DNA of 64,000 nucleotides from Streptomyces katrae (GCF_002028425.1 NZ_CP020042.1:124001-188000); one strand, 5' to 3'. Shown: positions 1 to 9,540, numbered from the stretch's first letter. Numbers and translations are program-made. Notes: generated by a model not told the origin, from the sequence alone.

Positions 1-136
1 CGGAGCAACCACAGGTCAAGCAGCAGCCAACCCCGCGAAAAGCCGTTCTCACACGACCTTCAACACCCCAGCTCACCAAGCAGCCGATACCTCAACCGCC
101 CTCCCCCTCAGCGACAATCGGAGCCTCGAAGGGTTG

Positions 137-871
137 ATGAGGGAGATGGCCGTGAGGCACACGCTGAACCTGTGGCGTCAACAGCTCGGAGAAGCGCCCA
201 GTTCAATCTGGCAACAGACCGAACTCCACGTGCTGATCCTCGCCGACAACGGGCTTACGGCCATCCCGCCGGAAATCGGGCAGCTCCACCAGCTCAGCAC
301 CCTGGACCTGGGCCACAACGCGCTGACGTCAGTGCCCGAAGAACTCGGCAAGCTGACCGGCCTCAGCGGCTGTCTCTACCTGCACGACAACCAGCTGACG
401 CGGCTTCCGGACTCTCTGGGAAACCTGCCCCGGTTGCGATACCTCAACGTCGGCGAGAACTCCCTCAGCGCGTTACCGGAGACCATCGGTGGGATGAGCG
501 GCCTCATCGAGTTCAGGGCACAGCACAACCAGCTCACCACCTTGCCCGATGCCATCGGCAAGCTCCGCAACCTGCGTGAGCTGTGGCTCCGCGGGAACGC
601 GATCGAACACTTGCCGCTGGCGGCAGCCGACCTGCACGAACTACGCCACCTAGACCTACGCGAGAACTCTCTGGACGCAATCCCGGAGTCACTGGCCGGC
701 CTCCCGCGCCTGCGTCAGATCGACCTGCGGAGCAACCGCCTCGGCCGGCTGCCCGACTGGCTCGCCCTGATGCCATCGCTGGAGAAGCTGGATCTGCGCT
801 GGAACGAGATCGATCCCGCACTACCTCTCGTCAGCGAGTTGGAACGGCGGGGCTGCGTCGTTCTGACGTGA
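137..871 (+). CDS. leucine-rich repeat protein
   Basis: A 244-residue protein built almost entirely of leucine-rich repeats of about 23 residues. At least eight repeats are visible (L..L.L..N.L..LP..IG.L), with the Asn ladder and LP positions typical of bacterial LRR proteins. There is no signal peptide or membrane segment, so it is probably cytoplasmic and a protein-binding scaffold; the partner is unknown. I chose the ATG at 137; a TTG at 134 and an ATG at 146 are in frame, and a GAAGGG box lies just upstream. It stands alone, with only remnants downstream. LRR proteins of this size are often accessory genes; nothing here shows a catalytic domain. Confidence 0.85.
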   Translation: MREMAVRHTLNLWRQQLGEAPSSIWQQTELHVLILADNGLTAIPPEIGQLHQLSTLDLGHNALTSVPEELGKLTGLSGCLYLHDNQLTRLPDSLGNLPRLRYLNVGENSLSALPETIGGMSGLIEFRAQHNQLTTLPDAIGKLRNLRELWLRGNAIEHLPLAAADLHELRHLDLRENSLDAIPESLAGLPRLRQIDLRSNRLGRLPDWLALMPSLEKLDLRWNEIDPALPLVSELERRGCVVLT

Positions 872-1002
872 CAGAGGCGGCACTGTTCGCTCGCGATCCG
901 GCTGTCCCCAACCTCGCCCGGCCCGAAACCGGCCAGCGCGGCGCGACCCGGGACAGACCGCACTCGTGACGACGGCCCGAGCCGCCTTGCACGGCCGCCC
1001 CC

Positions 1003-1227
1003 CTCAACCGGATCGCCGTCACCGCCCGTTCCAACCGCATCAAAGCCGACCAGGACCCCTCCACCTGGCTCCCGCCGGCCCCCGACGCCCTGTGCCGGTA
1101 CGGTGCCGAATGGACCGCCACCAAGCTCCGCTGGAACCTCACCGTCGACGAAGCCGAGAACAACGCCCTCCACACCATCGCCGAACGCTGCGGCACCACC
1201 AGCGTCACCTACACCCCCGCACCCTAG
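1003..1227 (+). pseudogene. C-terminal remnant of a secreted HNH endonuclease family (DUF1524-like) protein
   Basis: A 74-codon open stretch reads LNRIAVTARSNRIKADQD, then a Trp-rich tail ending in TSVTYTPAP. This resembles the last third of Streptomyces HNH (DUF1524) family proteins, where the NRI..SNR..K block precedes a CRY..W...K.RW..TVD motif; CRYGAEW and KLRWNLTVDEAE are visible here. The nuclease core is missing and there is no start codon, so this is a truncated remnant. Assignment is by recalled family pattern. Confidence 0.55.
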
Positions 1228-1488
1228 AAGCCACGCCACCCCTCACAGGCCTCGGGCCGGCCGGCAGCGTCGCGTCCTGCCTCGAGACGGGCCGAAGTCC
1301 GCTCATCGATGGCGGACCTCGACCCGCCGACCCAACCATCGAAGCGTCCAGTCACCGGTCTTCGCAGCCCGGCAGCCCGATATCAAGCGGCCCTCGAACG
1401 CGACACCCCACCACTCGCCGGGCCGCCGCCTGGCGTGCTGCGGGCTCCGGTGGTGCCGACGGGCCTGGCGCAGCCAGAGCCCACCCTG

Positions 1489-1986
1489 CTATTGCTTGCA
1501 GCCTTTGATGTCGTCCGGGCAGCCGTGCACGTCATTTGGCTCGAGGGAGTTGAGGTTCCAGACGATGACGCCGCTCGGGATCGGCTCTTTGTCGATACGC
1601 GGGATTCTGACTGTGAAGGCGGGTCCGGCAGGCACGTTCAGGCGCAACGTCTGCCTGTTTCCGCAGCGCACATCGAAGCGGCGTTCGTCCGGACCACGGG
1701 TGACGCTAAGGGTCACGGCGGAGACTCCGTCAGTGTCACAGGCGATGTCGAGGCGGTAGGGCTTGTCGCCCGGGGTGTCCAAGGTCCGGACGATGCCGGA
1801 GGCAAGATAGCTGGACGCCTCAGCAACCTGAGTCGTATCCGCGTCGTCGGCGTCCAAGGCCCGCTGCGCGCGTTGCAGTGCGTCGTCGGGTTCCCACTGC
1901 CTGGCTCGACTGCCTTCGTCATGGGTGCAGGCGGTGGCCAGTGCGGCCGTGGTGAGCAGGACGGTGAGGGTACGGAATATCCGCAT
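1489..1986 (-). CDS. small lipoprotein
   Basis: A 165-residue exported lipoprotein. The N-terminus has Arg, a hydrophobic stretch (TVLLTTAALATAC) and a lipobox Cys at residue 20, so it should be processed by signal peptidase II and anchored to the outer face of the membrane. The mature part has a charged helix-like region followed by a beta-rich half with Cys residues that could pair (IACDTD, VRCGN, GCPDD, KGCKQ). No enzymatic motif is recognised. It lies downstream of other minus-strand exported-protein remnants, with a hairpin between them. Confidence 0.8.
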   Translation of the reverse strand: MRIFRTLTVLLTTAALATACTHDEGSRARQWEPDDALQRAQRALDADDADTTQVAEASSYLASGIVRTLDTPGDKPYRLDIACDTDGVSAVTLSVTRGPDERRFDVRCGNRQTLRLNVPAGPAFTVRIPRIDKEPIPSGVIVWNLNSLEPNDVHGCPDDIKGCKQ

Positions 1987-2000
1987 GGCAGCATCCTAGA

Positions 2001-2021
2001 AGGCGGGCCGGGGCCCCGCCT
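2001..2021 (-). terminator. hairpin between two minus-strand genes
   Basis: A perfect 7-bp stem (AGGCGGG / CCCGCCT) with a 7-nt loop lies between the end of the upstream minus-strand fragment (stop at 2061) and the lipoprotein start at 1986. It fits a GC-rich actinomycete terminator without a U tract, or a 5' leader hairpin of the lipoprotein gene. Confidence 0.4.
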
Positions 2022-2060
2022 GGTGCTCGCGGGACCCCGGCAGTCTGCGGATGGACGACG

Positions 2061-2373
2061 TCAGTGCGTGCGGCGGTAGAGCTCGGGCCCGCAGACGTTG
2101 GCGCACGGGTCATCGGGACGGCGGCCGACCACGGTCGGCGCTACAGCACCGAAGCCCGGCAACGGAGGTACGAGGACGTACTCGCGTCCCATGGCGCTGG
2201 CTTGCGTGTTGCCGTACATGGTGACCTCGCCATCGGACCAACGGACGAAGAGGTCGTCTTCCCAGTCGTTCTTCCACCCCGCACGGTGGAAGACATGAGT
2301 CCCGACCTGCGCGTGATCGCTCGGGCAGGTCCGAGCTTGGACCTCTATGGCTGTGTGATGGGGAGCGGGTTGC
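2061..2373 (-). pseudogene. C-terminal part of a secreted FG-GAP/VCBS-like protein
   Basis: The minus strand is open for about 100 codons and reads DDLFVRWSDGEVTMYGNTQ before ending ...CGPELYRRTH. The phrase LFVRWSDGEVT.Y resembles the last FG-GAP-like repeat of Streptomyces secreted proteins. No start codon or signal peptide is in frame, and the frame runs into the neighbouring lipoprotein gene. It is best read as a truncated 3' fragment. It carries Cys residues (ARTCPSDH, DPCANVCG) as expected for an exported protein. Confidence 0.45.
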
Positions 2374-2676
2374 CTGTCGCTCGATCACCAACTTTGCGGG
2401 CGCCCAGCGGCTTCTCAAGCGTGAAACTCACCGGGTCGAGTGTGATGTTCGCCGTGCAGGCCTCCCCGTCTTCTCAACTGTCGTGAGCGTCAGGGCCAAG
2501 GAGACCGTGGTGTCGGTCTCGGTCCCTGAGAGCTTGCCCTGTTGGCAACCCCCCACCGGAACGACCGTCGTGAGGGTCCGGCCGTCCGCGCCGATGGTGG
2601 TCGCGCAGCCACCGAGTGCGACAGTGCCGACCAGCGCTGTAAGGGTTGCCCGCGCGCGAAGTGAGCGTGGGTTCAT
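2345..2676 (-). pseudogene. lipoprotein gene broken by a frameshift
   Basis: It starts with ATG at 2676 (MNPRSLRARATLTALVG) and has a lipobox LGGC at about residue 23, so the product would be a surface lipoprotein. The frame is coherent to about 2475 (SLALTLTTVE). A second frame then continues sensibly (EDGEACTANITLDPVSFTLE) to a stop at 2345. A one-base shift near 2475 separates the two halves. As sequenced the product would end in an unrelated tail at 2428. The family is not recognised. Confidence 0.5.
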
Positions 2677-2739
2677 GCCGGTGTGACGCATCAGGTCTAC
2701 TTTGGGTTCTTGCAGGGACAGCAGCGCGTGAGGGCGGGT

Positions 2740-3069
2740 GGTCGGGTTCAGCTTCAGGCCGAAGTGGTTGAAGATGTCCGTGGCCTCCGTCCAGTAGACG
2801 TAGTTGGCGGCATGGGTCTGGTACGGGCTGGAGAGGGCGGAGACGACCCCGCGGGCCTGGCGTGTGGAACCAGTCTTGGTGAAGACCGTGGTGCCGCTGT
2901 CGCCGTGGGCGACGGTCCATTGGGAACTGGCAAAGCTCGTCGGGAAGGTCGTCTGGGAGATCCCGGGCGGAGCCGACATCGCAAGGTGCATCACGGAACC
3001 CACCTGGGGCGGCTGCATCATGGCCGTCGCCTGCGTCCTCCCCATCGGAAAGCTGTAGCTCCTCGACAA
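2740..3069 (-). pseudogene. C-terminal fragment of a trypsin-like (S1) serine protease
   Basis: The fragment contains VAHGDSGTTVFTKTG, the GDSG nucleophile-Ser motif of chymotrypsin-fold proteases, followed by GVVSALSS and YWTEATDIFNHFGLKLNP, which resemble the last beta strands and C-terminal helix. The His and Asp of the triad and any signal peptide are absent, so only about the last third survives. The frame runs on without a stop into the lipoprotein gene at 2676. Confidence 0.55.
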
Positions 3070-3140
3070 GGCGATCGACGGCGTCGAGGGCCCTGGTTAA
3101 GGCATCCCGCGTAGGCAGGAACATCCCGTGCCTCACTCCG

Positions 3141-3375
3141 AAGCACAGCTTCCCTGCCGGTAGCCGGGTCCTGATGGGCGACCGGACCACCCGGCCGATC
3201 GAGGACATCGCGGCCGGCGACCAGGTCCTGGCAACCGACCCCGAGACAGGGGCCACGGGTCCGCGTCGCGTCGACGCGGCCATCTACACCCCCTGACGAC
3301 CGCGATTTCACCGACCTCACCGTCGGCGGGGGCGACAACAGCAGCTCGCTCAGCGCGACCGGCGGTGGCGGCCCA
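3141..3375 (+). pseudogene. Hint (intein-like) domain fragment of a polymorphic toxin or RHS protein
   Basis: It reads KHSFPAGSRVLMGDRTTRPI, then EDIAAGDQVLATDPETG. This is the pattern of Hint autoprotease domains in polymorphic toxins (NSF..GT.VLMADG..KPIE.I..GD.VLATDP.TG). The frame stops at 3294; a one-base shift in a C run restores DDRDFTDLTVGGGDN. The N-terminal catalytic Cys and the toxin tip are missing. It is an orphan relic of a secreted toxin cassette. Confidence 0.6.
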
Positions 3376-3679
3376 GGGCGACGAGGCGGACGCTGGGCTC
3401 GTCCGACCGGGTCACCCGGGAGCGTGCGTCCGCCGGGTCCTTGCCGTGCCTGACGTGACGGGCGAGCAGCCGTTCCAGGCGCAGGTCGTCGGACGGGTCC
3501 TGGTACCAGGCCTCGTCCGGCAGCGGCCGTACCGCGGCCCACTCCCCCGCGTCGTGCAGCAGGTAGTTCCCCTCGGTGATCACCAGCGTTACGTCCCGGG
3601 CAGCCGGGATGCTGCCCGCGATCGGCTCCTCCAGGCAACGGTCGAAGGCGGGCGCGTACACCGTGGACCCCCGCCGGGA
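3350..3679 (-). pseudogene. C-terminal fragment of a nucleoside/nucleotide kinase family protein
   Basis: About 110 codons with VYAPAFDRCLEEPIAG, LVITEGNYLL and LERLLARHVRHGKDP. These match the second half of phosphoribulokinase/pantothenate-kinase-like P-loop kinases, where EGNYLL follows the substrate-binding region and an Arg-rich lid comes after. The P-loop half is missing upstream, and the 3' end abuts the Hint fragment on the other strand, so both were broken at the same junction near 3350-3375. Confidence 0.6.
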
Positions 3680-3929
3680 GCGACCGCTTGGGGGAACTCG
3701 GGCATGCCCGGTCTTCCCGGCCTGCGCAGGGAGCAGGGTTGCTGACCGGCATCCCCACAGGTTGATCCGGGTGCGCCCCGGCCTGGTGCGGGCCCGGCAC
3801 CGGATGCCCGTTCAGCTCTGCCTCGAGGTGTGCCCCACGGCCGACCGGGCCACTATGGCTGGGAGCCGGGAAGGGAGGGCGCGCCAGCACCCGGCATGAG
3901 GGGGACCGCACGCCCGAACGGGAGGACAC

Positions 3930-4037
3930 GTGCATCTGGACGAATCAGCCCGAGCCTGGGCCATGATCATCGGAGTCGTCGGCATCATCCTCGCGAACCT
4001 CACGGCGATCATCCTTATGAACCTCTTCGGCAGGTAA
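3930..4037 (+). CDS. 35-residue single-span membrane peptide
   Basis: A small gene with GTG start, placed 4 nt after a GGAGG box at 3921-3925. It encodes a polar N-terminus (VHLDESARAW), one strongly hydrophobic helix (MIIGVVGIILANLTAIILM) and NLFGR. Its length and composition fit a one-pass membrane microprotein. No partner gene is adjacent: a kinase fragment lies upstream and a DUF4232 gene 460 bp downstream. Codon use is normal for the window, with G/C at most third positions. Confidence 0.55.
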   Translation: MHLDESARAWAMIIGVVGIILANLTAIILMNLFGR

Positions 4038-4498
4038 GCCACCACCAGCAGGAAGGGGTACTGCTTGTCCGTCCGTGCGGTTGGCCGAGCGGCGGCTGAT
4101 CGGATCCGGATCATGTCAGCTTCCGGACGCACGCGGCGTGGTGCCTGCCTCGGTCGGGGGCCATACGTTGCCACGAGCCCGCCTCGCGGGCGTCGGCCGA
4201 CCGCGCCACGACGTCCTCGATCCCGCCCTTTCGCGCCGACCAGGCGGTCGGGCCCGGTGCCGGAAGGCCGCCGGGACGCCGAAACGGTAAAATGGTGCCA
4301 TCACGCACCGCAGTACAGCCACAGGTGCGCACCACCCGGTCGGGCCTCGGCGAAAGCGCCGGGCGCGTTTTGCGGACGTCCCACTGTGCGCAGAGCCGGA
4401 TGCCGGCTCCCCGGCCCGGTCCCTCTCGGCTGTCACCGGATCGACATCGTCTCGCCGGTTCACGCGTATGTCCCATCGCTGACACAGGAGTTAGCGCC

Positions 4499-4993
4499 AT
4501 GAGCACCTTCCGGACCCGGGCCGCGGCCATCGCTTCCGCGGCCCTCCTGGTCACCACCGGCGGCTTGGTCGGCGCAGCACAGGCGTCGGCCCTGCCCATG
4601 ACCCCGACCTGCCATGTCTCGGACCTGGACCTGGCCGTCGGCGACCCTGAAGGCTCCGCAGGGTCGTTGCACTACCCGATCCTGTTCACCAACACCTCGA
4701 CCCACACCTGCGCCTTGCGCGGATACCCGGGCGTGAGCGTCGTGGACGTACGGCACCGCCAGATCGGCACCTCGGCGATGCGGACAGGTGAGGCGGTGGA
4801 GACGGTGTCCGTCGCCCCGAGCGAGACCGTGACCGCCGCCCTGCGCACCAACAGCCCGGCCGTGGCGAGCTGTCGGCCGACATCCACCTACGTCAAGGTC
4901 TACCCGCCGAACAGCTTCCAGGCCGAGCAGATCCCCTACCACCTGCAGGTGTGCGGAGCGTTCGAGATCGGCCCGGTGCAGACCTCGGAATGA
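4499..4993 (+). CDS. exported DUF4232 domain protein
   Basis: A 164-residue protein with a Sec-type signal peptide (Arg-containing n-region, AAAIASAALLVTTGG core, AQASA cleavage site near residue 30). The mature domain has the DUF4232 pattern: C-H-V-S-DL at the start, LFTNTSTHTCALRGYPGVS in the middle and a C-terminal VCGAFE. The spaced Cys residues probably form two disulfides. ATG at 4499 is preceded by an AGGAG-type box. Function is unknown; related proteins are exported or cell-wall associated. Confidence 0.88.
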   Translation: MSTFRTRAAAIASAALLVTTGGLVGAAQASALPMTPTCHVSDLDLAVGDPEGSAGSLHYPILFTNTSTHTCALRGYPGVSVVDVRHRQIGTSAMRTGEAVETVSVAPSETVTAALRTNSPAVASCRPTSTYVKVYPPNSFQAEQIPYHLQVCGAFEIGPVQTSE

Positions 4994-5117
4994 TCGCTGA
5001 GGCCGAGTGCATCGCAGCGCCGGCTCCGTGCCGTCCCGTACCACGGTTCCACTGCGCTGGATGCGGCCGCGGACAAGACGACGGGGGTTGCGCCGCTGTG
5101 GCGACCCGCAGCGGTCG

Positions 5118-5300
5118 TCACCGCACGGTGGTCGGCCTCTCCGGGTCCAGCAAGTTGCCCCAGGGGATGCCCGCATAGCTGGTGCCCTGACACCGATGTG
5201 GCTGCCCGGCAGGTTGTGGAAGGTCCCTTCGAACCAGCCGGCGTTCCCCTGCCCGATGGCCCTGTCGACGGCCGACCCGGTTCGGGCGTCGGCTGGGCAC
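5118..5300 (-). pseudogene. possible broken coding remnant
   Basis: Two minus-strand frames give a plausible continuous peptide across a one-base shift near 5190: GNAGWFEGTFHNLPGSHIG, then GTSYAGIPWGNLLDPERP and a stop at 5118. Family not recognised. The surrounding 5000-5600 stretch holds no intact gene that I can support. Confidence 0.25.
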
Positions 5301-5628
5301 AGCGCTGCCGGGCTTGGCATCGGCGGTTGTGCCGGCGTTGTGCCGCCGGCCGGGGGCGTCCGGGAGCGGGGCCGGGCCGCGGGCGTGGTGGTTCACGGAG
5401 TATTCCGTCGGGGCGCGGGCGGGCGAGCGAGCCACGCCCTCCCCCACGCGCACAGGTGCTGCCCGCCGCTCCTCGCCACGCCGACGTCGTCTGGGTTCAT
5501 CGTGTCTCCGGAGAGCCGTTGGGTGCGGCTCTTCCCTGGCAATGATCGCGAAGGCAGTGGGTGCACGCCTCTATGGTGTGCATCGCGAACGTCCACCGAT
5601 CGACCCGGAGGTGTCACGGCCCCTGAAG

Positions 5629-5766
5629 ATGAAGCTGTGCGCGATAACGCTCGACTGCTCGGATCCGCGGGCTCTGGCGGCGTTCTATCAGCAGGCCACC
5701 GGCCTCGAACCTCACCCGAAATCCGATGTCAGCTTCGCTGGTCTCAACTGCGAGGACGGACTCTTC
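5629..5766 (+). pseudogene. N-terminal fragment of a VOC (glyoxalase-like) protein
   Basis: After a GGAGG box at 5606-5610, the ATG at 5629 opens MKLCAITLDCSDPRALAAFY, the standard first beta-alpha unit of VOC/glyoxalase-fold proteins (D...A..FY). It continues to NCEDGLF, then turns into unrelated sequence. About 45 of the usual 120-140 residues remain. A deletion joined it to the hydrolase ruin on the opposite strand. Confidence 0.6.
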
Positions 5767-5868
5767 AGGCCGGCGGTGGTGCGCTCGCGTCGCGCGCGCC
5801 CTCGGCGGCAGGCCTCCGCCCCACCGTTCCCGTGTAACGGGGCACTGGTGGAAACCTGTGGCCAGTGG

Positions 5869-6960
5869 TCAGCTCGGCCAGCGTCGGTACCTTGATGCGG
5901 CCGACGGCGTCGGTAACGGACAGCGCCCGGATGCGGCTGGCGGGGGTGTGGAGTCGGTGAACAGCTTGCCCTGGCGGGCTTCGAGCATCGCGGCCGCGGA
6001 GAACGGTTCGAACCGCTTCTTCATCACGGCGGCCGCATCCGGTGGCAGTCCGGGAGCAACCTCCTTGTTCCAGATGTCGTTCGTCCGCTGCTTGTCCGGG
6101 GTGAGGATCTTCCAGATCTCAGGGGGGAAGCCCAGCCACGGCTCCAGGCAGCCCGCCATGCTCAGGCCCGTCAGGGGGATCCTGCTCGGGTCGACGTCCG
6201 GACGGACCGTCAGCCAGTCGACGAGCGGGGCCGACGACCTGCTCCCACGTGGGGGTGAACACCACGCGGTCCACGAAGAGCAACTGGCCCTGGCCCGGGC
6301 CGTCGTAGACGAGCGCGTTCCAGCCGCGTTCCCGCGCGGCCGGGACGCCGTACGTCCACATGTCGACGTTCTGGCCGTCGCTGCCGTTGGTCAGGATCAC
6401 CGTCGGGCGCCGAGTGCCGGACGTGTCGGGCCGGAAGAACCACACCGGCAGCGGTGTGGACCGGTAGGGCACGTTCGCCTTCACCGGGGCGGGCTCGCAC
6501 AGGTCGCAGAAGGTGCCCCAGGCGGAGGGCCCCGCGCGGTAGAGCTGCTCCTCGCTGCCGGGCTCGTCCGGGCCAAGGACGAAGAACAGGGCCTGCCCGT
6601 AGTACTGCGTGGCGCGCAGGGCCCGGAACCGCTTGGTCCGGCTGTCGGCGGGGGCGCCCGGGGGTGGCGCCAGGAGCCGGCCGCCGAGCTCGCGGAACGT
6701 CTTGACGTACCACTGCGCCGTCAGGCCTGCCGCGTTGATCGCGTTGACGGCCGTCAGGACCTCGCCGACCTCCGCGGCTCCGGCGCCCGAGGCTCCCAGT
6801 GCGAGGAGCCCGGCGAAGTTGTACGCGGGTCCTTGAACAGGGTCATCGACCTGGGGGTGACTCCGGCAGCCGCGGTGGCGGCCGGGCTGCTGGAGGCCGC
6901 GGCCGGAGTACCGGGGCCGCCGCCGCGGGCGCAGCCGGCCAGGCTGGGGGAACTTGATGC
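5869..6960 (-). pseudogene. alpha/beta hydrolase gene with frameshifts and an internal deletion
   Basis: Reading 5'-3' on the minus strand: a possible lipobox or signal region (SLAGCARGG) near 6940; a shift near 6830; then AYNFAGLLALGASGAG and a long coherent frame including VILTNGSDGQNVDMWTYG and ALVYDGPGQGQLLF, typical of DUF1100-like serine hydrolases. A further shift lies near 6225, then LTGLSMAG (degenerate nucleophile elbow) is joined abruptly to WLGFPPEIWKILTPDKQR. The second glycine of the GxSxG motif and the following segment appear deleted. The product cannot be made as sequenced. Confidence 0.7.
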
Positions 6961-7800
6961 CGTCCGTGACCGTTCCGGCCGGGTGCAGACGGCCGAACAG
7001 GTACCCCGGCACGCGGCTGTCGGTCCGCCAGACGATCTCCATCGCCGCGAACTTCACGGGCTGCTTGGGGAACAGCGCCCGGGTGATCGAGCCCCCAGCA
7101 CGAGCTGCACGGGAGCGGCCACCGCAGCGACCGTGAACGGGACCGTGAAGCCGAGGCGGTGGTACCGGTCCCGGCGGCCGCGCAACCACCCGACGGCGTA
7201 GACACCGGCCACCATGTAGCCCGCCGTCATCAGCATGGCCACCACGAAGTGCCAGTACCTTCCAGACGTCCACTTCGACCGGGTTGCCGTCGGGGTCGAG
7301 GCGGAAGCCGCGCGGGGTGTTCATCCACGCGTTGGCGGAGATGCGAAGGCGTTGAGCAGCGTCGCGGCGGGCAGGGGGTGCCCGAGGAGGAAGGGGGTGC
7401 GGGGCGGCGGCCTGCGCCAGCCGTAGTGGTAGACGGCGATGAGCACCGCTTCGAGGAAGGAAGCCCACGCCTGCACGCCGAACCCCACGCCGGACACGTC
7501 GCCCCATCTGCCCATCAGCCCCGGCCAGAGCAGCCCGAACTCGAACGACAGCACGGTGCCGGTGACGACTCCGATCGCGAACTGCACGGCCATCACCGCC
7601 GACCAGCGTCTGGCCAAGCAGCAGAGCCGCCGGGTCGTCGCGGCGCAGGCCGCGGTGGTGCATGAGGAGGGTGAGGAACGGCAGCGCCACTCCCATCGGC
7701 ACCAGGACGATGTGGGAGGCGAGGGTGAACACCATGAGCTGCCGGGCGGGCAGGAGCCGGGCGGGAGCGTCGGCGGCCAGCAGGGGACCGTGGAGTGCAT
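6945..7800 (-). pseudogene. cytochrome bd ubiquinol oxidase subunit I-like gene, decayed
   Basis: Recognisable blocks in changing frames: LMVFTLASHIVLVPMGVALP, then FAIGVVTGTVLSFEFGLLWP and GVQAWASFLEAVLIAVYHYG, and near the 3' side FAAMEIVWRTDSRVPGYLFG. These match the order of conserved segments in CydA-type terminal oxidase subunit I, including the GTVLSFEFG..WP block. Several one-base shifts separate the blocks, and the 3' half of the gene is missing, replaced by the hydrolase gene. No subunit II gene is present. The ATG is at 7800. Confidence 0.7.
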
Positions 7801-8043
7801 GCGTCTGTCCTCGTGTCGTCGACCGCCCGGGCCGGCCGGTTCGGCGTGGCCAGGGGACCGACTGCGCCGGAAGGGCCACGCAAGCACCCTCGGCGCGGAT
7901 CCGGGGCCTGGGCGGGGCGGCCTTGGGACACGCGGCCGGTCGGCAACGCCCCGTCGGAGCAGGTCCCGCCCCTCATCGCCGCGAAAACCCGGCAGGGCCG
8001 TCCGTGAACCCCACCTCGCCGAAGGCCCCGGCACGCGCGGGCG

Positions 8044-8637
8044 TCAGAGCCGTAGGCCCGCCCGCCTGAGGGCGACTTCGGACAGGGCGGCCACGACCCG
8101 CTCGTCGCCGCGACGCCAAGCGGCCGCCAGGCCGCCCGGGGGGACGGGGACCGCGCGGAGGTCGGCCACCGGCCCGGTGAGGGCGCGCAGCGCGAGGAGG
8201 TCGGCGCCTCCGGGTGCGTCGAGGACGCTGCGCAGGGCGGCGCTGCGGCGGATCCAGCGCAGGCGCGGGGGAAGCCACACCAGGAGGACGAAGGCCACGG
8301 GGACGACGATCAGGACGACTGCGGCCAGGGTGGCCAGCCGGCCGACGGCATCCTGCAGCGACTGTCCGGCGTCGGCGAGGCCGGTGCCGGCCTGGGCCGC
8401 CGACTCGAACGGCTTCTTCAGCAGGCCACCGACCAGCGGCACGTCCGAGGCCGATCGACCGGCGTCGGCCAGGCCGTCGCCCGCGCTCTCCACCTTCCGT
8501 CCCGGCTCGGCCAGCCGCATGATCGCCTCGTGGACGGCCACCGCGAACCACACCGCGGCGGCCATCACGACCACGGCCATCAGGTCCGCGAGGATCTGCC
8601 GGCCGCGCCGTGCCGAGGTCTGGGCATAGAGAAGCAT
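8044..8637 (-). CDS. two-span membrane protein
   Basis: A 197-residue protein with two clear transmembrane helices: residues about 18-38 (ADLMAVVVMAAAVWFAVAVH) and about 100-125 (LAAVVLIVVPVAFVLLVWLP). Between them lies an Ala/Gly/Ser-rich extracytoplasmic loop (EPGRKVESAGDGLADAGRSA...). A soluble C-terminus follows. The ATG at 8637 follows AGGAGGGGG with 7-nt spacing; longer in-frame starts to 8820 lack such a site. This is a conserved-looking actinomycete membrane protein of unknown role. Confidence 0.75.
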   Translation of the reverse strand: MLLYAQTSARRGRQILADLMAVVVMAAAVWFAVAVHEAIMRLAEPGRKVESAGDGLADAGRSASDVPLVGGLLKKPFESAAQAGTGLADAGQSLQDAVGRLATLAAVVLIVVPVAFVLLVWLPPRLRWIRRSAALRSVLDAPGGADLLALRALTGPVADLRAVPVPPGGLAAAWRRGDERVVAALSEVALRRAGLRL

Positions 8638-8906
8638 CGCCGCTCCCCCTCCTGTTCCGGTCATCGCGTCGAGGACCCGGCCGCCCCGACGGCCGACGCG
8701 TGGAGTGTCGGCCGCGGGCATCGGCTCACCACCCGACCGTACGTCAGCACCGGCTCCCCCACCGGTGTTCGCCCGCACCCGCCCGCACCCTGTTGCCGGG
8801 CCTGCACGGCCTTCGGCCACTGCACGTGAGGCGACGCGGGGCGCGTCGTGGAGACCGCCGGCCGAGCACTACAGGGTGGCGGAGCCTGCCGGGCGGGCGC
8901 GGCGGC

Positions 8907-9540
8907 TCAGCGGAACGCGGCGACGTTGCGGGAAGCCCACTCGGCAAAGGGGCGTGCGGGACGGTCCAGGACCTGCCGGACGGCGGGGCTGATGCGCAGT
9001 TCGGCGTCGCTCGGCGCGCCGAGGATGTCCAGGGTGTCGTCCGCCGGCTCTGCCGGCATGTTCCGGGCCATGGCGGCCCTGGCCTCGCCGCGGGTCAGGG
9101 CGTGGAGCCGCAACGGCGAGCCGAGTGCCGTGGCGACGGCTCGCGCCTGTCGGCGCGGCGTGATCACCTCCGGGCCGGTCAGCTCGTACAAGCCGCCGAA
9201 GTGCCGGTCCTCCAGCAGGCAGGCCGCCGCGACCTCGGCGATGTCCCACGGGTCGACGACCGGGACGCCGACATCCGCGAACGCAACGGCGACGACCCGC
9301 TGCGCGCGGACGGAGCGGGCCCACCACAGGGCGTTGGAGGCGAAGCCGCCCGGCCGGAGGACCGACCACTCCATGCCGGACTCCTGAACCGTTTCCTCCA
9401 GTGCGCGCATCGCGATCCGTGTCGCACCGTACGGCCTGGTCGCCACGCCCTGCGTGGAGAGCAGGACGACCCGGCGAACCCCTGTGGCTGCGGCCCGGGT
9501 GACGATGTCGGCCGGGCCGGTTCCGGGACCGTGCAGGTCT
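8907..9540 (-). pseudogene. NmrA/NAD(P)-binding oxidoreductase, 5' end lost
   Basis: Open for about 210 codons with RRVVLLSTQGVATRPYGATR, SGMEWSVLRPGGFASNALWW and YELTGPEVITPRRQ, the order seen in NmrA-like atypical short-chain dehydrogenases. The N-terminal GxxGxxG dinucleotide-binding motif is absent; the frame instead continues in from the neighbouring FAD monooxygenase remnant. The C-terminus looks complete (FAEWASRNVAAFR). A deletion fusion removed the start. Confidence 0.7.
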
